DNA from: JBGOTP01 sp041476545
GTDB lineage: Bacteria; Acidobacteriota; Vicinamibacteria; Vicinamibacterales; CAVVIG01
Direction: 5' to 3'
Assembly (NCBI GenBank): GCA_041476545.1
Contig: JBGOTP010000295.1
Coordinates: 1-6,402, forward strand
Length of the DNA stretch: 6,402 nucleotides
Part shown: positions 1 through 5,204 of the stretch, in pieces
Numbering within the stretch: the first letter of the stretch is position 1
Layout of the letters: each line of letters begins with the position of its first letter
Made by a program: the position numbers and the translations under genes
The notes under the pieces: generated by a model
The model's input: only the letters and a program-made list of their open reading frames with translations
Databases searched by the model: none
Told to the model about the DNA's origin: nothing

Positions 1-698
<698 letters not shown>

Positions 699-706
699 GG
701 CGCGTC

Positions 707-712
707 ATTGTA
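707..712 (-). promoter_or_regulatory. Possible -10 box (TACAAT) just before the topoisomerase start
   Basis: On the minus strand TACAAT matches the sigma70 -10 consensus at five of six positions and ends eight bases before the TTG start at 698. A 17-base spacer leads back to TGCCCA, a poor -35 (three of six). If the box is used, transcription would begin at or within a base or two of the start codon and the message would be leaderless or nearly so. The match is short and could be chance. Confidence 0.3.
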
Positions 713-944
713 CCGCGGAGTTTTCTCTCTGGGCAGGCAGGCCAGTGCCGTGCGCGGCCGTTTGGCCTGGAGGGTGATGGAGACGGGCTCGCGCTCGGCG
801 CGGCGGGCGGCGCACCGTGTCTCGGTATCTGCCGCGCGTGCGGGACGACGCGCGCACCGCCTTCAAACCCTGCTCGCAATCGCGACGCCACGGGCCGCCA
901 CGCCGGAAGCGCGCCTGTGCACGTCGGCGTCCCCCACGCGCCCG

Positions 945-967
945 ACCGGTCCGCCAACCGGTCCGCC
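945..967 (+). repeat. Tandem 11-bp direct repeat, period 12
   Basis: ACCGGTCCGCC occurs at 945-955 and again at 957-967, separated by one A. Each copy begins with the palindrome ACCGGT. The second copy ends immediately before the TTGACC hexamer at 968, so the pair sits where an activator or repressor site would lie upstream of a -35 box. The binding role is an inference from position. Confidence 0.6.
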
Positions 968-995
968 TTGACCAAGGCCCGAACGCCCTCATAAT
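968..995 (+). promoter_or_regulatory. Sigma70-like promoter pointing right, no obvious gene downstream
   Basis: TTGACC at 968-973 (five of six against TTGACA) is followed after 16 bases by CATAAT at 990-995 (five of six against TATAAT). This is the best -35/-10 pair in the window. The predicted start is near 1002. No convincing plus-strand gene follows: transcription would run through about 190 gene-free bases and then antisense into the end of the nucleotidyltransferase gene. It may drive a small or antisense RNA, belong to a lost gene, or be chance. Confidence 0.4.
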
Positions 996-1082
996 CCGCC
1001 CTGTGAACGGCCCTCATCCGCGCTGTCTCTTGGGCGCGGCCGGGGCGGCCCATAACGGGCGTTTCGTTGATCACAGTCCCCT

Positions 1083-1103
1083 AATCCCCGCTAAATCCCC
1101 GCT
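1083..1103. repeat. Short 11-bp-phased tandem repeat (AATCCCCGCT)
   Basis: AATCCCCGCT occurs at 1083-1092 and exactly again at 1094-1103, a period of 11 bases. A partial third copy (GTCCCCTA) precedes it from about 1076. A period near one helical turn places the copies on the same DNA face, as in some operators or iterons. Nothing else here suggests a replication origin, so the role is unknown. Confidence 0.5.
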
Positions 1104-1193
1104 ATCGTCTGACGCCCGCCGGACTGATGGACTACGCGCTCGAACTGCTGCTGTGCGAAAGCCGGACAGTTGGCGCACGTGTGGTTACACGCC

Positions 1194-1757
1194 TCATCGA
1201 TGCACGATCGCGTCGAAGTTCGCGACCAGGTCACTCTGGCTCAACGCCTCTTCGAGCAACCGCAGGGTGTCGCGAATGCGATCGGCCCCTAGCGTTCGAC
1301 CATGCAGGCGCCAGAGGGCTGACGCGTCGTCCATGTCCTTGGGGCGCCCGGCGAGCACCTTGGCGATGATGAGGTCTCCGACATCGAGGATCGGCACGGC
1401 CGTGCCGCCGATGTCGGTGACTCTGGCGCGATCGAGAAACTCGTCTTCGAGGCCCGACCCGGCCAGCACCACGTCGAGCGGCATGCCGGTGGGACGATGG
1501 ACAAACGGCATCACCCTCGTGCGCCGCACGAAATCGGGGTCATCCACTCGGAGCGCAAAACCGGCGGCGCTCATGTCGCGCACGAAGCGATCGGGATCGT
1601 CAGGGACCAGCGCAAGCGTCACGTCAACATCCGCGCTGAGGCGCGGCACGCCGTAGGCGACGACGGCTTGCGCGCCGAACAGATACCAGCGCCCCCAGCC
1701 GGCGAGGACGGGAACCAGCGCGGTCAGCAGCTCAAGGGCGGCGGGTTGGAGCGGCAC
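1194..1757 (-). CDS. AbiEii/MNT-like nucleotidyltransferase (DNA polymerase beta fold)
   Basis: This is a 187-residue protein of the minimal polymerase-beta nucleotidyltransferase type. Relatives transfer nucleotides to RNA or protein targets and often act as toxins (AbiEii, MenA) or, in MNT/HEPN pairs, as antitoxins. Visible motifs are LFGAQAVVAYG (residues 26-36), whose glycines form the helical-turn signature, SADVDV (41-46) with the metal-binding pair Asp43 and Asp45, MPLDVV (92-97) with a candidate third acidic residue at Asp95, and DLIIAKVLAGRPKDMDDASAL (128-148), a conserved block of this family. The catalytic set looks intact. I chose the GTG at 1757 because residues before it, read in this frame, are the out-of-frame shadow of the upstream gene. 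This start lies 26 bases inside that gene, with no clear Shine-Dalgarno, so translation is probably coupled. At 187 residues it is shorter than typical AbiEii. No intrinsic terminator follows. The substrate is unknown. Confidence 0.8.
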   Translation of the reverse strand: MPLQPAALELLTALVPVLAGWGRWYLFGAQAVVAYGVPRLSADVDVTLALVPDDPDRFVRDMSAAGFALRVDDPDFVRRTRVMPFVHRPTGMPLDVVLAGSGLEDEFLDRARVTDIGGTAVPILDVGDLIIAKVLAGRPKDMDDASALWRLHGRTLGADRIRDTLRLLEEALSQSDLVANFDAIVHR

Positions 1758-1986
1758 GGCGGAAGAGATCGGCCAGATGCACGTGGAAGAGAACGTCCTG
1801 CCGGCGGAGTGAGGCGTCAGGCCATGCGGCATCCGTGAGGATCGCCTGGCGGCGGAGCTCCTCGGCGATCCGGAACCCCTCGACGGGTCCAAGGCGGGCG
1901 ATTCGTTCGCCCCAGTACGCGTCTTTGCTTTCTCGCGCCGCGCGCCAGTCCCTGGACACGAACTCGCGAATCCCACGGGTGATCAC
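1732..1986 (-). CDS. Small protein of unknown function, partner of the nucleotidyltransferase
   Basis: This 84-residue protein starts ITRGIREFVSRDW after a GTG initiator and ends FRRAAPTRRP. It is charged, rich in Arg and Glu, and probably mostly helical. It has no signal peptide or membrane segment and no motif I can name. Features that look like a conserved family are the aromatic/charged stretch RESKDAYWGERIARLGP (residues 18-34) and EELRRQAILTD (42-52). Its last 26 bases overlap the start of the nucleotidyltransferase gene, so the two are almost certainly co-expressed. That layout fits either an accessory or antitoxin-type partner, which is inference. The GTG at 1986 is the first sensible start: the frame stays open further upstream, but that stretch reads through the glnN terminator. 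There is no Shine-Dalgarno, and a TACAAT box lies six bases upstream. Confidence 0.7.
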   Translation of the reverse strand: MITRGIREFVSRDWRAARESKDAYWGERIARLGPVEGFRIAEELRRQAILTDAAWPDASLRRQDVLFHVHLADLFRRAAPTRRP

Positions 1987-1992
1987 GAGAGC

Positions 1993-1998
1993 ATTGTA
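1993..1998 (-). promoter_or_regulatory. Possible -10 box (TACAAT) just before the small-protein start
   Basis: The minus strand reads TACAAT, six bases, then GTG at 1986. This is the spacing expected for a leaderless transcript. I see no good -35 at 16-18 bases upstream, where the glnN terminator tail lies. The same hexamer occurs at a similar distance before the topoisomerase gene. Together with the terminator it would separate this two-gene unit from glnN. Confidence 0.35.
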
Positions 1999-2004
1999 GC
2001 GGTG

Positions 2005-2054
2005 TCGACGCGAGAAAAGGTAAAGAAGGGGCGCGGCGATGGCTCGCCGCGCCC
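2005..2054 (-). terminator. Rho-independent terminator of the glutamine synthetase gene
   Basis: Ten bases after the glnN stop codon the minus strand forms a perfect 11-bp stem, GGGCGCGGCGA against TCGCCGCGCCC (2044-2054 with 2029-2039), closed by a four-base GCCA loop. A pyrimidine tail rich in T follows (CTTCTTTACCTTTTCT). Stem strength, position and tail all fit an intrinsic terminator. Confidence 0.85.
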
Positions 2055-2063
2055 GGGTCGGGC

Positions 2064-4238
2064 CTACTTGATGAACAGCATCTCGCGGTAGGTGGCGAGC
2101 GGCCAGGTTTCGTGCGGAACGACGCACTCGAGCTCGTCGCCCGTTTCCCGCAGCGCCGTCATCGCCGGGATCACCGCGTCGCGGAAGTGCTTCGCGTGCT
2201 TGTCGGCCGCCTTCCCCTCATGGGCGAGCGTTTTCGCGAGCTTGTCGGTGTTGCGTTTGAAGGCGTCCGTCAGCTTGACGATGGCGTCGAGCACCTTCTT
2301 GCCTTCGACCGATTTGCCGCCAGCGGACTTGACGGCCGCCACGCTCTGCGCCACTTTCTTCTGATAGTCCAGCGCGGCGGGGAGAATGTATCGATTCGCC
2401 ATGAGGACCATCAATTGGCCCTCGACGTTGACTGTCTTGTTGTACTGCTCGAGCATGACCTCGTAGCGTGCGTGCAGTTCGCGCCCGTTGAGCACCTTGT
2501 ATTTCTCGAACACCGAGACCACATCCTTGGTCACGAGTTGCGGCAGGGCATCCACCGTGTTCTTGAGATTCAGCAGGCCCCGCTTGCCGGCTTCCTTCTC
2601 CCACTCCTTCGAGTAGTTGTTGCCGTTGAAGATGATCCGCTTGTTCTCCTTGATGATCTTCGGGAGCAACTCGGCCGCTGCCTGTTCGATCGTCTTGCCG
2701 CCCTTGGTGGCTTTTTCGAGCTCGGTCGCCACGTAGTCCAGCGACTCGGCCACGGCGACGTTGAGCGCGATGTTCGGGTACGCGATGCTCTGACCCGAGG
2801 ACACCGCGCGGAACTCGAACTTGTTCCCCGTAAACGCGAACGGGCTCGTGCGGTTCCGGTCGCCGGAATCGCGCGGCAGCTTGGGCAGTACGCCGACGCC
2901 GGTGTCGAGGATGCCGCCGGACTTGGTCGACTTGGCCCCGCCCTTCTCGATTTGTTGGAAGATGTCGGTCAGCATGTCGCCCAGGAAGATCGACAGAATG
3001 GCTGGAGGCGCTTCGTTGGCACCGAGCCGGTGGTCGTTGCCCGCGCTCGCGATGCTCGCCCGCAGCAGTCCCTGATACTTGTTCACGGCGCGCAGTACGG
3101 CGCTGCAGAAGATCAGGAACTGCAGGTTGTCGTGCGTGTTTGCCCCAGGGCTGAGCAGGTTGTGCCCCTGATCGTCGCCCATCGACCAGTTGAGGTGCTT
3201 ACCCGATCCGTTGACGCCGGCGAACGGCTTTTCGTGCAGCAGGCAGGCCAAACCGTACTTCGGCGCCGTCCGGCGCATCGTCTCCATCGTCATCATCTGA
3301 TGATCGGTGGCGAGGTTCGCATTCTCGAACACCGGGGCGATCTCGTACTGGCTCGGGGCCACTTCGTTGTGGCGGGTTTTCACCGGGACGCCAAGCTTGT
3401 ACAGTTCCGTCTCGACGTCCGACATGAACGCCATGACGCGATCGGCAATCGACCCGAAGTACTGATCCTCGAGTTCCTGGCCTTTGGGTGGCTTCGCGCC
3501 GAAGAGCGTGCGGCCCGCGTTGATGAGGTCGGGACGCGACAGGTAGAAGTACTGATCAATCAGGAAGTATTCCTGCTCGGGCCCGCAGGTGGTGATGACG
3601 CGTTCGGCTTTGGAGCCGAAGAGCTTCAGCACGCGCACGGCCTGTTTGGAGAGTGCCTCCATCGAGCGCAGCAGCGGCGTCTTCTTGTCGAGCGTTTCAC
3701 CGGTCCAGCTCACGAAGGCCGTCGGGATCACAAGGGTCACCGCGCCGCCGCTATAGAGCAGCCAGGGCGGGCTCGTTGGATCCCACGCGGTGTAGCCACG
3801 CGCCTCGAAGGTGGAGCGCATGCCGCCGGACGGGAAGCTCGAGGCGTCCGGCTCGCCTCTTACGAGCTCCTTGCCGGAAAATTCCTGCACCGCGCGACCA
3901 TCGCCCGACGGGTTGAGAAACGAGTCGTGCTTTTCGGCGGTGATGCCCGTGAGCGGCTGAAACCAGTGCGTATAGTGCGTGGCGCCGTGCTCGACGGCCC
4001 AGTCCTTCAGCGCGGAGGCGACGGCGTCCGCCACCGAGGAGTCGAGCGGGTCCCCGTGAATCATCGTGCGACGCAACGCCTGATACGCCGATTTCGGGAG
4101 CCGGGCCTGCTGCATCTCGTCGTTGAACACGAGACTGCCAAATGGCTCTGCCGCGCGCATGCCGCGCGGCGCTTTCCCTTCCCTGATCGACCATTCGCGA
4201 ATCGCGCTGATCGCTTCCCCGAGCACTGCAGAACCCAT
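2064..4238 (-). CDS. glnN: Glutamine synthetase, type III (GSIII)
   Basis: This enzyme makes glutamine from glutamate, ammonia and ATP in the cytoplasm and is the entry point for ammonium assimilation. It is 724 residues long, as expected for type III and much longer than type I (~470). The N-terminal type III part includes FGSLVFND (33-40) and HWFQPLTG (91-98). Catalytic-core blocks are GPEQEYFL (219-226) with metal-binding glutamates, HNEVAPSQYEIAPVFE (290-305), GVNGSGKHLNWSM (341-353) for nucleotide and metal binding, NDHRLGANEAPPA (401-413), and NKFEFRAV (472-479) with the late Glu and Arg. FNGNNYSKEWE (537-547) and a long helical C-terminal tail ending TYREMLFIK follow. All blocks appear intact. 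The ATG at 4238 is supported by AAGGGAG eight bases upstream. The gene is often also annotated glnA. It stands alone: no PII, adenylyltransferase or ammonium transporter gene lies in the window. A terminator closes it; regulation is not evident. Confidence 0.97.
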   Translation of the reverse strand: MGSAVLGEAISAIREWSIREGKAPRGMRAAEPFGSLVFNDEMQQARLPKSAYQALRRTMIHGDPLDSSVADAVASALKDWAVEHGATHYTHWFQPLTGITAEKHDSFLNPSGDGRAVQEFSGKELVRGEPDASSFPSGGMRSTFEARGYTAWDPTSPPWLLYSGGAVTLVIPTAFVSWTGETLDKKTPLLRSMEALSKQAVRVLKLFGSKAERVITTCGPEQEYFLIDQYFYLSRPDLINAGRTLFGAKPPKGQELEDQYFGSIADRVMAFMSDVETELYKLGVPVKTRHNEVAPSQYEIAPVFENANLATDHQMMTMETMRRTAPKYGLACLLHEKPFAGVNGSGKHLNWSMGDDQGHNLLSPGANTHDNLQFLIFCSAVLRAVNKYQGLLRASIASAGNDHRLGANEAPPAILSIFLGDMLTDIFQQIEKGGAKSTKSGGILDTGVGVLPKLPRDSGDRNRTSPFAFTGNKFEFRAVSSGQSIAYPNIALNVAVAESLDYVATELEKATKGGKTIEQAAAELLPKIIKENKRIIFNGNNYSKEWEKEAGKRGLLNLKNTVDALPQLVTKDVVSVFEKYKVLNGRELHARYEVMLEQYNKTVNVEGQLMVLMANRYILPAALDYQKKVAQSVAAVKSAGGKSVEGKKVLDAIVKLTDAFKRNTDKLAKTLAHEGKAADKHAKHFRDAVIPAMTALRETGDELECVVPHETWPLATYREMLFIK

Positions 4239-4246
4239 GTTCGTCG

Positions 4247-4253
4247 CTCCCTT
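4247..4253 (-). promoter_or_regulatory. Shine-Dalgarno of the glutamine synthetase gene
   Basis: The minus strand reads AAGGGAG, then eight bases (CGACGAAC), then the ATG at 4238. It is one of two clear ribosome sites in the window and fixes the glnN start. Confidence 0.8.
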
Positions 4254-4303
4254 TATCTAGTCGGTTGTCGTGTGTGATGGCACCGGCGGGCCGGATTGCG
4301 CAT

Positions 4304-4357
4304 CATATCGCGGGGTTTACCGAAGCAATCATTATTTATCGGTCCGTGCATATCGCG
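4304..4357. promoter_or_regulatory. AT-rich upstream region of glnN with a 9-bp direct repeat
   Basis: CATATCGCG occurs at 4304-4312 and 4349-4357, 45 bases apart, flanking an AT-rich island (ATTATTTATC around 4331-4340) that stands out in this GC-rich DNA. Each copy is next to a TTGCGC-type motif in opposite order (TTGCGCATCATATCGCG and CATATCGCGCAA). It lies in the 128-base gap between the NUDIX stop and the glnN start, where a glnN promoter or operator is expected. Possible -10 boxes here (TATGAT, AATAAT) lack a good -35 at proper spacing. No sigma54 -24/-12 site is present. Confidence 0.3.
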
Positions 4358-4366
4358 CAACAGCGG

Positions 4367-5005
4367 TCACTCCGCCGGCGGGCCCGGCCAACCAAGCACC
4401 GAGAGGAATTCGGCGAGCGACATAGCTGTCGCTCCCCAGATTTCCACGCCATCCGTGCGGAAGGCCGGCACCTCGGTCACGCGCCCGTCGCGCAGGAGCG
4501 GCCGCCGGCCGAAATGGTTCGGATCCAGGAGCGATTCGACGGCGACTTCCAGTATCCGTGCGACTTCGCCCTCGGCGGGCGCCACGTCGGGTCGTCGCTC
4601 GATGGTGGCGACAACCGGGTGGAGGCGAAAGCCGCTCACGGGAATGTCGAGCGGCGTCAGCGTGCCGAGCGTCCGCACGTCCCTGATGTCGAGCCCTATC
4701 TCCTCCCGCGCCTCGCGCAGCGCGGCCTGCTCGACGGTCTCGTCCGCTTCGATGACGCCGCCAGGCAGGGACACCTGGCCGCCGTGGCGCTCGAGCGAGT
4801 TGGCGCGAACCGTGAGGATGATGTGCGCGCGCTCGTCGAGTGGAAAGAGCAGCAGAAGGCCCGCCGCGTGCCGGATCCGTGTCGTATCGAAGCCCTGTGG
4901 CCAGTCTCGGCGCGGGCGCGCGGCCAGCATGTCCTGCGCGGCGCGCCCCGGCAGCGGGGCTTTGAGGGCCGCCTGGAGAAGCAAGAGCGCGGAGCGGTAC
5001 GTCAC
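4367..5005 (-). CDS. NUDIX hydrolase, probable coenzyme A pyrophosphatase (NudL-like)
   Basis: This 212-residue protein is expected to split CoA or a related nucleotide diphosphate, giving phosphopantetheine and 3',5'-ADP, in the cytoplasm. The NUDIX box is complete and matches GX5EX7REUXEEXGU: Gly83, Glu89, then REAREEIGL at residues 97-105. Just before it, ILTVRANSLERHGGQVSLPGG (63-83) follows the CoA-type signature seen in E. coli NudL, with two changes: the arginine of the LRKH part is replaced by Glu72 with an Arg next to it, and the Phe before PGG is Leu80. The C-terminal part has the usual short acidic and hydrophobic segments (EVARILEVAVESLLDP). GTG at 5005 is the only reasonable start because an in-frame TGA lies a few codons upstream; no clear Shine-Dalgarno is seen. 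The gene diverges from the DUF349 gene and precedes glnN by 128 bases with no strong terminator between, so some read-through is possible. Confidence 0.9.
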   Translation of the reverse strand: MTYRSALLLLQAALKAPLPGRAAQDMLAARPRRDWPQGFDTTRIRHAAGLLLLFPLDERAHIILTVRANSLERHGGQVSLPGGVIEADETVEQAALREAREEIGLDIRDVRTLGTLTPLDIPVSGFRLHPVVATIERRPDVAPAEGEVARILEVAVESLLDPNHFGRRPLLRDGRVTEVPAFRTDGVEIWGATAMSLAEFLSVLGWPGPPAE

Positions 5006-5156
5006 AGAAGCGACACTTTGAATTCAGGGCGCGAACCGGCACTCGCAGACGCGAAAACAGGGGCCAATAGGACGATTTGCCTTCGATCCGCAAATTTGGA
5101 GTGATTTCCGGCGCCGTGCAAAAGGCGCAACCGGAGTGCCTGTACTGTTCCGTGTC

Positions 5157-5193
5157 TTGACTAGAATGACACGGGTCAAATGTAAGAATCTAG
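5157..5193 (+). promoter_or_regulatory. Nested inverted repeats upstream of the DUF349 gene
   Basis: TTGAC (5157-5161) pairs with GTCAA (5175-5179), CTAGA (5161-5165) pairs with TCTAG (5189-5193), and TGACACGGGTCA (5167-5178) is itself an imperfect palindrome. TTGACT at 5157-5162 also resembles a -35 box, but the best -10 candidates downstream (around 5180-5189) match poorly or are too far away. This looks like an operator or a small structured leader ending at the ribosome site. The 199-base divergent gap (5006-5204) holds no other convincing element. Confidence 0.3.
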
Positions 5194-5196
5194 AGG
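5192..5196 (+). promoter_or_regulatory. Shine-Dalgarno that selects the DUF349 start
   Basis: AGAGG is followed by eight bases and ATG at 5205. A competing in-frame ATG at 5166 would add 13 residues (MTRVKCKNLEASC) but has no purine-rich site before it, so 5205 is preferred. Confidence 0.6.
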
Positions 5197-5204
5197 CTTC
5201 CTGC

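Larger units (their letters stand above)
699..1193. other. Gene-free interval between the topoisomerase and nucleotidyltransferase genes
   Basis: No open frame here looks like a protein. The frames present on both strands are rich in Arg, Ala and Pro and carry no recognisable motif or upstream ribosome site; the longest ones only continue as shadows into the neighbouring genes. I see no tRNA T-arm sequence and no strong hairpin followed by a T run. It is a 5' region for the leftward topoisomerase gene and a 3' region for the leftward nucleotidyltransferase gene. It also holds a plus-strand promoter-like element and two short tandem repeats, listed separately. Confidence 0.6.

Noticed and set aside
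705..992. A 95-residue minus-strand frame directly upstream of the topoisomerase start
   Set aside because: It is more than a quarter arginine, with no recognisable pattern and no ribosome site.
1037..1049. GGCCG-GGG-CGGCC hairpin downstream of the orphan promoter as a terminator or attenuator
   Set aside because: A short stem of this kind is expected by chance in such GC-rich sequence, and there is no T tract.
1172..1193. CGTGT-GGTT-ACACG hairpin just after the nucleotidyltransferase stop as a terminator
   Set aside because: The stem is only five base pairs and no T run follows it on the minus strand.
817..1656. A 279-residue plus-strand frame running through the gene-free interval into the nucleotidyltransferase gene
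   Set aside because: Its composition is Arg/Ser/Pro-heavy with no motif, and its second half is antisense to a gene with clear catalytic residues.
2112..4277. A 721-residue plus-strand open frame almost exactly opposite the glutamine synthetase gene
   Set aside because: It mirrors glnN codon by codon, lacks any recognisable domain and is rich in Arg, His and Val, as expected for the complement of a high-GC gene. The minus-strand protein has all GSIII motifs.
4278..4302. TGGCAC followed by TTGC upstream of glnN, suggestive of a sigma54 promoter
   Set aside because: It is on the plus strand, opposite to glnN, and 12 bases separate the two halves instead of the required five.
4332..5093. A 253-residue minus-strand frame overlapping the NUDIX gene
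   Set aside because: It is a shifted frame of the same strand; only the frame starting at 5005 contains the NUDIX box.
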